Origin: Rubrobacteraceae bacterium | GTDB lineage: Bacteria > Actinomycetota > Rubrobacteria > Rubrobacterales > Rubrobacteraceae | Length of the DNA: 50,247 nt | NCBI GenBank assembly: GCA_030448125.1 | Contig: JAUJNO010000015.1 | Span: 4,584-54,830 of the forward strand | Direction: 5' to 3' | In this document: one piece after another, positions 6,565 to 13,825 of the stretch | Position numbering within the stretch: position 1 is the first letter of the stretch | Layout of the letters: the number at the start of each line of letters is the position of its first letter | Notes under the pieces: model-generated | What the model was told of the DNA's origin: nothing | Seen by the model: the letters and a program-made list of their open reading frames with translations, nothing else | Database searches by the model: none | Position numbers and translations under genes: made by a program

Positions 6565-8415
6565 CTACTTCTTCTTGCCGGCTTTTTTCGCCCGGGCTTT
6601 CTCGACGGAGCGTCGCCGCTTCTCCATCGCCTTCTCGAACCTCTCCCACTCCTTGCCCTTAGTCAGGGCGCGATACGGCTTCGAGCGGGGCAGAGATGCC
6701 CTCAGGCCAGCGGCTTCTTGTAGGTGACGCTCGGACAGCGAGCCCATCGCGAAGGCTGTCCGCGGCGGGAGCCTCCGGGCATCGGCGGCGACGTTTTCGA
6801 GCAGTTCGGCGGCGACGATCAAGTCCTGGTGCCTCCCCAAGCCGTCCTGCAGCTCCTTGAGGGGCTTGACCAGCTTGCCCGTGGGCTTCTCGCCGTACAC
6901 GTCCGTGAGGAACTCGAGGGCGTAGCGCAGCCGCTTGCCCTCCTTGCGGAGCTCGTGGTACTCCTCGGGGGGGGATTCCTCCGAGAGGTGCTTGCCAGCC
7001 TTGCGCCACTTCTTGTAGCGGCGGGAGATAAGGTCCGGGGCGACCGCCGTGATGGGCTCGTTTGCCAGACCCTCCCCGTGCTCCTCCCCTTCCTGGCCGC
7101 GGCGTAGCGTCTCGGCGAAGGAGGAGACGAAGCGCTCGTAGCGGTCGGAGTCGAGCGCCTCCAGCATACGCTCGCGAGCCTCCACCCTGCGGTTCTTCAC
7201 GGCTGTGATGATGCCGCCAAAGGTCTCGCGGTCCTCTTCCTCCTCGGAGGAGAGGGCCTGGAGCTGCTCGATCTGCACGTCGAGGTCCCGGACCTCCCCT
7301 AAGGAACTCGCGACCCACTTGAGCTCATCCCGGAAAAAGCCGGCCCGCTGCGGAAGCGCGCCGGAGAAGAGCTTCAGCGCGGCCCGCATCCGGCGCGTCG
7401 CCACGCGCATGTCGTGCAGCTCTTCGGCGTCCTCGCCGAGCCGGGTGCCGGGCTCATGCGCCTGCATGGCGGCGAACTGCTTCCGCAGGATCGCGAACGC
7501 GACCTCGCCTGCGCTCATCGAGGCGTCGACCCCATCCGCTCCAAACTCCGGGTCCCCGTCCGGGCTCAGGCCGGCGGCGAAGAGCCCGGCTTCGTACTTG
7601 GAGGTCGTGGCAGGTTCAAGCTCCAGGGAGCGCCGCATCTCCTCCACGAACCGGGAGACCTCGGCCAGGGCCTCTTCCTCAATCTCCTCTTCCACCTCCA
7701 CCTCGACGCGCGAGAGACGTGCCGGTTCCTCCCCGTTATCGAACCGTATCTCCGTGGCGTCGAGCGCAATCTCCGCGAGGCGGAGACCATCGCCGCTCCG
7801 CCGGACGTTCCCCGACGCGTCCTGAACGATCTCCCCCGGGGAGCCATCTCCGTCGGTCCGGCTCTCGACGGAGTCGTCCTGCACTTCGAGCCGAAGGCTA
7901 AAGGTCCGGCGGCGGGTCCGGATCTCGAAGAGGGGACGCGTCCCGTGGGACCCGACAAGCGCCCGTAGCCTCTCGCCGACCGGACCGCGAGCCTCCGAGA
8001 GGTCCGGGAAGCCCCCGTCGCCGTTCCTGACGCGCTCGGAGATCTCCCGCCGCCGAACCTGGCCCCCGGCGCCGTTCTCGGCTCGCGCCAGGGACTTCAT
8101 CGTGACCTCGGAGGTCTTGTTGGAGCCCTTGCGGCGCACGCGCAGCGCGTAGCCGGCCCGGTAGAGGCGCCAGTCCTCGGTGTCCAGGTAGGTGTCGGTG
8201 AGCTCCCTGGTCGAGCCGGGGGCGAGGGAGAAGCCGGAGCCGGAGTCGTACTCCTCGAGCCACTCCTCGACCACCTCGAGATCGCCGGCGTCGAACTGCC
8301 ACTCGATCTCCTGGACGTCCATGCCGGAGGGTCGCCCCGCCCGCCTCTTCTTCTTGCCGGAACCCACCTCCGCGCCGGAGGGTCGCTCCGCACCAGTTGC
8401 TCGCTCTTGTACCAT
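6565..8415 (-). CDS. CYTH-CHAD polyphosphate-associated protein
   Basis: 616 residues. A basic leader (KKKRRAGRPSG) precedes a CYTH (triphosphate tunnel) domain, about residues 35-260, and a CHAD domain, about 300-600. CHAD helices carry the conserved basic face: HDMRVATRRMRAALKLF and YHELRKEGKRLRYALEFL. The CYTH signature ExExK reads EIEWQ at 36-40, so the terminal Lys is Gln; other tunnel residues (LDTEDWRL, ALRVRRKG, VEVEVEEE) are kept. Tripolyphosphatase activity may thus be reduced. CHAD domains bind polyphosphate and target polyP granules. The ATG at 8415 is preferred because AAGGA precedes it, although GTG at 8430 is also in frame. It lies between ppk and sixA. Confidence 0.88.
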   Translation of the reverse strand: MVQERATGAERPSGAEVGSGKKKRRAGRPSGMDVQEIEWQFDAGDLEVVEEWLEEYDSGSGFSLAPGSTRELTDTYLDTEDWRLYRAGYALRVRRKGSNKTSEVTMKSLARAENGAGGQVRRREISERVRNGDGGFPDLSEARGPVGERLRALVGSHGTRPLFEIRTRRRTFSLRLEVQDDSVESRTDGDGSPGEIVQDASGNVRRSGDGLRLAEIALDATEIRFDNGEEPARLSRVEVEVEEEIEEEALAEVSRFVEEMRRSLELEPATTSKYEAGLFAAGLSPDGDPEFGADGVDASMSAGEVAFAILRKQFAAMQAHEPGTRLGEDAEELHDMRVATRRMRAALKLFSGALPQRAGFFRDELKWVASSLGEVRDLDVQIEQLQALSSEEEEDRETFGGIITAVKNRRVEARERMLEALDSDRYERFVSSFAETLRRGQEGEEHGEGLANEPITAVAPDLISRRYKKWRKAGKHLSEESPPEEYHELRKEGKRLRYALEFLTDVYGEKPTGKLVKPLKELQDGLGRHQDLIVAAELLENVAADARRLPPRTAFAMGSLSERHLQEAAGLRASLPRSKPYRALTKGKEWERFEKAMEKRRRSVEKARAKKAGKKK

Positions 8416-8630
8416 TGCTCGTCCTTCCACGTGCGCTACTCTCCCGGATACTATCTACGAACCCTCGATCAGTGCATAGTTAGAGACCAGAGATTTTGCA
8501 CAGAGTTTACATTCATTTAACATAGGGTCGACGGAAATCCCCTTCTCGGGCAACCTCAAAATCACCGGACTCCGGCGCGGGCGCGACGCCTTCATGCCTC
8601 GGGCGACGCCAGGAGAAATCCAGCCTCTCG
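8416..8630. promoter_or_regulatory. Gap between ppk and the CYTH-CHAD gene
   Basis: 215 bp without a gene. The AT-rich core around 8465-8525 (including TTTACATTCATTTAAC) is the likely promoter for the leftward CYTH-CHAD and sixA genes, so these need not depend on the ppk transcript. I see no convincing Pho box. Confidence 0.3.
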
Positions 8631-10721
8631 CTAGAACGGCTCTTCGAGGAGCAGGGCCTGGCTGTCCAGGGGATCTTCGCCCTCTTGCGGGCGGAGGCAG
8701 GTGTAGTCGCCGTCGGAGTTCATCTCCCAGGCGTTGGCGGTATCGGTCAGTTGGAGGTCCAGGAGGCGCCGGGTCTTTTGCCGGTGACGGGCCTCGCGCA
8801 GGGGGAAGAGTTGCTCCACGCGCCGGTCGAGGTTGCGCTGCATCAGGTCGGCGGAACCGAGGTAGATCTTCTCGTCCTCTCCCTCCCCGAACGCGTAGAT
8901 CCGCGCGTGCTCCAGGAACCGTCCCACCAGCGAGACCACGCGGATATTCTCGCTGATCCCTTCGAGGCCGGGCTTGAGGCAGCAGATGCCCCGGATCACC
9001 ATCTCTATCTTCACCCCGGCCTGCGACGCCAGGTAGAGCTCTTCGATGATCTTCGGGTCCGTGAGGGAGTTCATCTTGCAGGAGATGCGGGCGGGTTCCT
9101 CTCTCCCGGCACGCTCCGCCTGCTCGCGTACCAGCTCGACGAACTTCTCGCGCATGGTCAGGGGGGCGACGAGCAGCTCCTGGTACTCCTCCTGCTCGGA
9201 GTAGCCGGTCAGGTAGTTAAAGAGGTCCGAGCCATCCTCGCCAAAAGAAGGGTCGTCGGTGAAGTAAGAAAAGTCCGTGTAGAGCCTGGCGGTCGAGGGG
9301 TTGTAGTTGCCGGTGCCGAGGTGGACGTAGCGCCTCAAGCCCCCTCCCTCGCGACGCACGACTAGGCAGATCTTGGCGTGCGTCTTCAGGCCCACGATAC
9401 CGTACGCGACGTGTACGCCCTGGGCCTCCAGCCGGCGCGCCCAGGTAATGTTCGGCTCCTCGTCGAAGCGCGCTTTCAGCTCCACGAGTACGGCGACCTG
9501 CGTCTGCTCGTCGCGGGCATCCGAGAGCGCCTCGACTATCGGGGAGTTCGAACCGACCCGGTAGAGAGTCTGCTTTATCGCCAGAACACCCGGGTCGTCG
9601 GCGGCGGCGCGGACGAACTCCACCACCGGGGCGAAGGAGTCGTAGGGATGGTAGAGCAAGATATCCCCCTCCCGGATCGCCGAGGTAATCGAACGGGATG
9701 TACGGATCTGGTCTGGGATGCGCGGCGTTATCGGAGGATACAGCAGATCCCCCCGGTCCAGGTGAGTAAACTCCTCGAAGTCCCCCAGGCCCAGAGGTTC
9801 CGGCGTCGCGTAGACCGAGCTCTGGTCCACGCCCAGGTTCTCGGCCAACCACTCGCGCAAGGCATCCGGCATCGAGTCCGTCACCATGAGCCTCGCGCTC
9901 TGCCCGAACCAGCGGCCCGCCAGCTCGTCCTCTATCGTCTGCAACAGGTCCGACGCTTCGTCCTCCTCGATCACGAGGTCCGCGTTGCGCGTCACCTGAA
10001 AGACGTAAGAGGCGAGGATCTCCTTCCCCGGGAAGAGCTCGTCCAGGTTCGCGGCTATAACCTCCTCGACCCGAACGAGCTTTATCTCCTCGTGTACACC
10101 GGGGGCCGTTGTCTCCTCGGGGCTCTCAGTCGGCGGTACCCTCACGAAGCGCTCTATGGTAGTCGGCACCTTTATGCGCGCCATCACCTCTCTGCCCACG
10201 TCCTGGATCACGACCAGGAGGTTCAACGAGAGGTTCGAGATGTGCGGGAAGGGGTGCGCGGGGTCCACGGCGAGCGGGGTGAGGATCGGCAAGATGTCCC
10301 GGGCGAAGAGCTCCCGGAGTTGCTGCTGCTCCCTTTTTTGGAGATCGTCGTGGGAGGCGAGGTCGATGCCCTCTCTCTTCAGTGCGGGGAGGAGATCCTT
10401 CCGCAGCACCGCCCGCTGGTCGGCGAAGAAGTCTTTGGTATGGTTGCGTATGCGGCTCAACTGCTCCTCGGGGGTCATCCCATCCGGGACGGGGTTCGGA
10501 AGCTCCGCGGCGACCTGCTGCTGGAGACCCGCGACCCGGATCATGAAGAACTCGTCGAGGTTGGTCTCCGAGATGGAGACGAACCGCATCCTCTCTAGCA
10601 AAGGATGCCGCTCGTCTTTGGCCTGCGCCAGGACGCGCTCGTTGAAGCCAAGCCAGGAGAGCTCCCGGTTTAAGTACAATGAAGGGTCGGAGAGGTTTAC
10701 TGTTTGCTCTTTGGTTACCAT
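8631..10721 (-). CDS. ppk: Polyphosphate kinase 1
   Basis: 696 residues, normal PPK1 length. It reversibly polymerises the gamma-phosphate of ATP into polyphosphate. The four-domain order is visible: N-domain (YLNRELSWLGFNERVL), head domain, and two phospholipase-D-like catalytic domains. The autophosphorylated histidine is in GLKTHAKICLV, with the adjacent HLGTGNYNPSTARLYTD. CKMNSLTDPKII and YLGSADLMQRNLDRR belong to the second catalytic domain. The ATG at 10721 is preceded by GCAAGG inside a duplicated 19-bp unit shared with the end of ppx. It is directly downstream of ppx on the same strand, so synthesis and degradation enzymes share a transcript. Confidence 0.96.
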   Translation of the reverse strand: MVTKEQTVNLSDPSLYLNRELSWLGFNERVLAQAKDERHPLLERMRFVSISETNLDEFFMIRVAGLQQQVAAELPNPVPDGMTPEEQLSRIRNHTKDFFADQRAVLRKDLLPALKREGIDLASHDDLQKREQQQLRELFARDILPILTPLAVDPAHPFPHISNLSLNLLVVIQDVGREVMARIKVPTTIERFVRVPPTESPEETTAPGVHEEIKLVRVEEVIAANLDELFPGKEILASYVFQVTRNADLVIEEDEASDLLQTIEDELAGRWFGQSARLMVTDSMPDALREWLAENLGVDQSSVYATPEPLGLGDFEEFTHLDRGDLLYPPITPRIPDQIRTSRSITSAIREGDILLYHPYDSFAPVVEFVRAAADDPGVLAIKQTLYRVGSNSPIVEALSDARDEQTQVAVLVELKARFDEEPNITWARRLEAQGVHVAYGIVGLKTHAKICLVVRREGGGLRRYVHLGTGNYNPSTARLYTDFSYFTDDPSFGEDGSDLFNYLTGYSEQEEYQELLVAPLTMREKFVELVREQAERAGREEPARISCKMNSLTDPKIIEELYLASQAGVKIEMVIRGICCLKPGLEGISENIRVVSLVGRFLEHARIYAFGEGEDEKIYLGSADLMQRNLDRRVEQLFPLREARHRQKTRRLLDLQLTDTANAWEMNSDGDYTCLRPQEGEDPLDSQALLLEEPF

Positions 10722-10752
10722 CCTTGCTCTACCTTACCATCCTTGCTCTACC
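10715..10752. repeat. 19-bp tandem duplication across the ppx stop and ppk start
   Basis: TTACCATCCTTGCTCTACC occurs twice head to tail, at 10715-10733 and 10734-10752. Read on the coding (minus) strand, each unit carries stop codon TAG, a GCAAGG site and ATG. The copy nearer ppx supplies the ppx stop and a decoy start encoding only M-V-R before a TAG; the copy nearer ppk supplies its real start. The duplication is exact, so it is probably recent. Confidence 0.85.
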
Positions 10753-11662
10753 CCTTGGAGTTGCTTCTGTTTCCGGCCTCATCAGCCATGGTGAGAATCG
10801 CGCCCTCCCTTATACCGCCGCGAGCCACGGTGAGGCGGGACCCGCCGAAGTGTTCGAGGATCGCCGCGAGCGTGGTGATGGCCGCGGGCATAACACGCGC
10901 CCGCTCCGGCGCCAACCCCTCCTCCCGCGCCAGCACCGCGGACGGCTTCGCGGACATTTCCTCCGCGAACTTCCCGAGACGCTCCACGGTGAGCGAGTCC
11001 CTGGTCAGCCTCAAGATCGCCCGGGCCGAGCCCCCGATCGCCACGACCGCCGCGTCCTCGGGTAGCTCCCAGTCCGGCAGCATCCCGAACACCGCCCCGC
11101 GCAAATTCTCGAGCTCCCTTGCCTTCGGGGGGTCGTGGCGCACGAAACGTTCAGTGGTGCGGTTGGAGCCTAAAGACAGGGAGACCTGTCTCTGGGGGCC
11201 GTTCATACCGTCACCGAGGATGAGCTGGGCCGAGCCGCCGCCGAGGTCGACGACGAGCGCCTTTTTGTCGTCCCACGAGAAGTCCGGCCCCAGGGCCGAG
11301 ACCGCCCCGCGGAAGCCCAAAAGGGCCTCTTCGTCGCCGGAGATCAAACGCATCTCGAGCCCCGCCTTCTCCAGCACCTCCTCGACGAGCGCCGGGCCGT
11401 TCTTCGCGTCCCGGACGGCGCTCGTGGCCAGCACCGCGGGCTCCGGCGCGCCGTTCAGGGTCGCCAGCCGGGCGAAGAGCTTTATGGCGTCGGCGGCCAG
11501 CGGTATGCGAACCTTCTCTATGCTCCCAGTCTCGTCGACCCTCGCCCCCAGACGAGCCGAGACCTTCTCCCCCGTTATTGGCAGGACCGCGCCGTTCTCC
11601 ACCTCGCCGACGAGCAGGTGTATGGTGTTCGAACCCACGTCGATGACCGCGTGCGGGCTCAC
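10748..11662 (-). CDS. ppx: Exopolyphosphatase / Ppx-GppA phosphatase
   Basis: 304 residues of the Ppx/GppA family, the short single-core type lacking the C-terminal HD-like extension. It degrades polyphosphate or pppGpp. The ASKHA ATPase-fold motifs are present: VIDVGSNTIHLLVG (phosphate 1), LATSAVRDAKNG, LISGDEEALLGF, VVDLGGGSAQ (phosphate 2), SLSLGSNRTTERF and AIGGSARA. The start is GTG at 11662, with GGAGG four bases upstream, because DVGSNT must lie near the N-terminus; the open frame runs about 100 residues further without homology. It is divergent from the ferredoxin gene. Its first approximately 50 bp and upstream region are duplicated at 13132 onward. Confidence 0.92.
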   Translation of the reverse strand: MSPHAVIDVGSNTIHLLVGEVENGAVLPITGEKVSARLGARVDETGSIEKVRIPLAADAIKLFARLATLNGAPEPAVLATSAVRDAKNGPALVEEVLEKAGLEMRLISGDEEALLGFRGAVSALGPDFSWDDKKALVVDLGGGSAQLILGDGMNGPQRQVSLSLGSNRTTERFVRHDPPKARELENLRGAVFGMLPDWELPEDAAVVAIGGSARAILRLTRDSLTVERLGKFAEEMSAKPSAVLAREEGLAPERARVMPAAITTLAAILEHFGGSRLTVARGGIREGAILTMADEAGNRSNSKG

Positions 11663-12270
11663 ACGACCTCCGTTCGTATCTTCGAGCGTCCCGCGTACAA
11701 CCGGTCCTCCTCTCCGCGCCGCCGTGCGGGTGTGATCTCTACGACACCGAATCATACAATCCATACCCCGCGCGTGGTATATAGACTTTCGGGAACGGTT
11801 CTCATTTAACGGAAAAGTTACCCGGCCCGCGAGGCCGGGGGGTTGGATACGGAGGAGACCATCTCCAAGAAAAAGAAGAAGCTCGAGGAGAAGATCCGGG
11901 ACGTGGCGAACGGCGTTGTGGTGGAGGCGACGAAGCCCGCGGCGAAGGTCCGGGACTACGAGTCGCACGTCTTCGTCTGCGCGGGCGGAGACTGCAAAAA
12001 GCGCGGCGCAAAGGACACGAGAAAGGCCTTAAAGGAAGGGATCCGCTCGGAGGGTCTCCTCGGCGAGGTCCGGATCGACACCGTCGACTGCCTCGGCCTG
12101 TGCAAGCACGGGCCAAACGTGGTCGTCTACGATGGGGCGCGGCCGAAGGGCGCCTGGTACCTCGGCCTGGGCGAGGATGACGTCCCCGAGGTAGTCGAGC
12201 GACACCTCAAGGACGGCGAGCCCGTCGAGCGCCTCGCCGCCGACCGGCGCCCCCGCAAGTCGAAGAAGAA
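11609..12270. repeat. Duplicated segment, copy 1 (ppx 5' end plus ferredoxin)
   Basis: This segment matches 13132-13803 (offset about 1523 bp at the left end). It covers the first codons of ppx, the divergent promoter region, a GC hairpin and the whole ferredoxin coding region. Identity is high by eye in the coding part and lower in the promoter. Copy 1 retains the complete ppx and is presumably ancestral. Confidence 0.85.
11821..11839. promoter_or_regulatory. Hairpin at the ribosome site of the ferredoxin gene
   Basis: A perfect 7-bp stem, CCCGGCC-CGCGA-GGCCGGG, lies immediately before the run of G and the TTG start at 11843. The right arm and following G residues would overlap the only Shine-Dalgarno-like sequence, so folding could limit translation. 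The same hairpin is kept in copy 2 (13345-13363) although the start codon there is lost. Confidence 0.4.
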
Positions 12271-12274
12271 GTAG
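11843..12274 (+). CDS. Thioredoxin-like [2Fe-2S] ferredoxin, copy 1
   Basis: 143 residues from TTG at 11843. The core (HVFVCAGGDCKKRGAKDTRK, then VDCLGLCKHGPNVVVY) is that of thioredoxin-fold [2Fe-2S] ferredoxins, with four cysteines in two pairs (C-x4-C and C-x3-C). The C-terminal half (GAWYLGLGEDDVPEVVERHL) is typical of stand-alone members that carry electrons for poorly known partners. A Lys/Glu-rich 40-residue leader (SKKKKKLEEKIR) precedes the core; whether it is translated is uncertain, as a GTG further in could serve. It is divergent from ppx and has a close second copy at 13444. Confidence 0.82.
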   Translation: MDTEETISKKKKKLEEKIRDVANGVVVEATKPAAKVRDYESHVFVCAGGDCKKRGAKDTRKALKEGIRSEGLLGEVRIDTVDCLGLCKHGPNVVVYDGARPKGAWYLGLGEDDVPEVVERHLKDGEPVERLAADRRPRKSKKK

Positions 12275-12449
12275 AGCCTCTTCTAGAGCCCTCTTCTCGA
12301 CGGAGTGTCCAGGTCGCGTCTGGTGGGAGAGTTCGGCCTCTGCTGGTCCCCCATTATCGAAGCCGCCGGGGCAACGGGGAGATAGCTCGAAGGGTGGTCG
12401 TGGCTGGAGTTGGTGTGTTGGACGGTGCGGTATAACCCCTTTTCGGCTG

Positions 12450-12474
12450 CCACACGGCGCCAGGCGCCGTGTGG
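12450..12474. repeat. Perfect 12-bp inverted repeat upstream of the MAPEG gene
   Basis: Arms CCACACGGCGCC and GGCGCCGTGTGG flank a single A. A 10-bp palindrome, TAACCGGTTA, follows at 12475-12484. Both lie 25-60 bp before the MAPEG start at 12510, so they may be an operator or a terminator for the ferredoxin transcript. There is no T-run. The rest of 12275-12509 shows no gene. Confidence 0.5.
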
Positions 12475-12509
12475 TAACCGGTTAGACCCTGGAAACGAGG
12501 AGATCGCTC

Positions 12510-12892
12510 GTGACCATCGAGTTGAGGATGTTGGTGTTCAGCGTCGTGCTGGGCATCGTCCAGATCGTCGCGGTGTCTCACGCCGCGAGCTTACAGCGTG
12601 GTTATCGATGGTCGGTCGGCCCCAGAGACGGGAAGACGCCACCGCTGCGGGAGGTAGCCGAGCGCTTGGATCGAGCGCTCCGCAACTTCACGGAGCGTTA
12701 TTTGCCGTCGTTCCGCTGATCCGTTCGCTCGTCTGGCTCGCACCGCGCGAGTGGGGCGCGCGGCTCTACTTCTGGGCTCGCGTCGCGTACGTGCCCCTCT
12801 ATGCCGCCGGGGTTCCGCTGATCCGTTCGCTCGTCTGGAACGTCGCGACGGTCGGCATCTTGCTGTTGGTCGCCGCTCTGCTCTCGGGGTGA
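12510..12892 (+). pseudogene. MAPEG-family membrane protein, frameshifted
   Basis: The first 55 residues (MTIELRMLVFSVVLGIVQIV, HAASLQRGYRWSVGPRD, LDRALRNF) match bacterial MAPEG proteins, which are four-helix membrane proteins of about 130 residues. The frame then hits TGA at 12718. The second half is present in another frame (WGARLYFWARVAYVPLYAAG, NVATVGILLLVAALLSG) ending at 12892. A 27-bp exact repeat at 12710-12736 and 12812-12838 shows that part of the C-terminal coding sequence was copied into the middle, replacing helix 2 and shifting the frame. GTG at 12510 has a GAGGAG site. It is nonfunctional as read. Confidence 0.7.
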
Positions 12893-12949
12893 GCGCGAAC
12901 GCTCTGTGAGTCGAAGTTAGCAAAGACGCCCTCGTTCGCCAGGCACACC

Positions 12950-13131
12950 CTAAGCGGCCTGTGCCGGCGGCTCTATCGGAGCCGGGTCAATCGGCGCCGG
13001 CTCCGGTAGAGCCGGTTGCTCCGGTATGGGCTCGATCGGCGCCGGCTCCTGCGGTACAGGATCGATCGGGTAAGGGCCTTCCGGTATCGGTTCGTTCAGG
13101 AGGGGCGGGTCGGCCGGTGCCGGCTCGGCCT
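12950..13131 (-). pseudogene. Remnant of a Pro/Glu-rich protein tail (sortase-tail-like)
   Basis: On the minus strand this stretch encodes a proline- and acid-rich end (PIDPVPQEPAPIEP, LPEPAPIDPAPIEPP) closing at a stop at 12950. Its composition and P-x-x-E-P spacing resemble the tail of the sortase at 13826-14770. Upstream it runs straight into the duplicated ppx 5' segment at 13132, so it has no proper beginning. It is best read as the end of a duplicated sortase gene cut by the duplication junction. Confidence 0.5.
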
Positions 13132-13803
13132 GACGAGCAGGTGTATGGTGTTCGAACCCACGTCGATGACCGCGTGCGGGCTCACACAACCCCCGTCCGT
13201 GTCCCTGAGCATCCCGTGCGCAATCGGCCCTCCCGTTCTCGCGCCACCTTGCGGGCGTGATCTCTACGACATCCAATCATACAATCCGCGCCCCATACGT
13301 GGTATAAGGTTTTCGGGAACGGTTCTCATTTAACGGAAAATTTACCCGGCCCGCGAGGCCGGGGGTAGGGGACGGAGGAGATCATCTCCAAGAAAAAAAA
13401 GAAGCTCAAGGAGAAGATCCGGGCCGCGACGAACGGCGCCGGGGTGATGGAGGAGACGAACCCCGTGGCGAAGGTCCGGGATTACGAGTCGCACGTCTTC
13501 GTCTGCACGGGCGGCGACTGCAAAAAGCGCGGCGCGAAGGACACGAGAAAGGCCTTAAAGGACGAGATCCGCTCGGAGGGTCTCCTCGGCGAGGTCCGGA
13601 TCGACACCGTCGACTGCCTCGGCCTGTGCAAGCACGGGCCCAACGTGCTCGTCTACGACGAAGCGCAGCCGAAGGGCGCCTGGTACCTCGGCCTCGACGA
13701 GGACGACGTCCCCGAGGTAGTCGAGCAACACCTCAAGAACGGCGAGCCCGTCGAGCACCTCGCGGCAGACCGGCGCCCCCGCAAGGCCAGAAAGGCAAAA
13801 AGG
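13132..13803. repeat. Duplicated segment, copy 2 (ppx 5' fragment plus ferredoxin)
   Basis: This is the second copy of 11609-12270. The ppx portion is only a 5' fragment (minus strand, from about 13185 leftward), so it cannot encode a phosphatase. The promoter-like AT-rich stretch at 13300-13340 and the GC hairpin at 13345-13363 are retained. The left junction abuts the Pro-rich remnant. The right end coincides with the end of the ferredoxin coding region. Confidence 0.85.
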
Positions 13804-13806
13804 TAG
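13444..13806 (+). CDS. Thioredoxin-like [2Fe-2S] ferredoxin, copy 2
   Basis: 120 residues, nearly identical to copy 1 over the core: HVFVCTGGDCKKRGAKDTRK, CLGLCKHGPNVLVY and the same C-terminal WYLGLDEDDVPEVVE. All four cluster cysteines are kept. The codon that is TTG (start) in copy 1 is TAG here, so translation must begin at GTG 13444 or the adjacent ATG 13447, giving a product without the Lys-rich leader. No strong ribosome site is seen at that point, so expression is uncertain. Differences in the coding part look mostly conservative, which suggests some period of selection. It is convergent with the sortase, whose stop is 20 bp away. Confidence 0.7.
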   Translation: MMEETNPVAKVRDYESHVFVCTGGDCKKRGAKDTRKALKDEIRSEGLLGEVRIDTVDCLGLCKHGPNVLVYDEAQPKGAWYLGLDEDDVPEVVEQHLKNGEPVEHLAADRRPRKARKAKR

Positions 13807-13825
13807 GCGCCCGGCGGGAACGCGG

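Noticed and set aside
8416..8630. Pho box before the CYTH-CHAD gene
   Set aside because: The AT-rich TTTACATTCATTTAAC is suggestive but lacks proper direct repeats with 11-bp spacing.
11663..11968. N-terminal extension of ppx of about 100 residues
   Set aside because: It overlaps the divergent ferredoxin promoter and start, has no homology, and a good ribosome site precedes GTG 11662.
12950..13276. A 108-residue minus-strand protein with a Pro-rich end
   Set aside because: Its first half is read out of frame through the duplicated ppx fragment; only the tail looks like former coding sequence.
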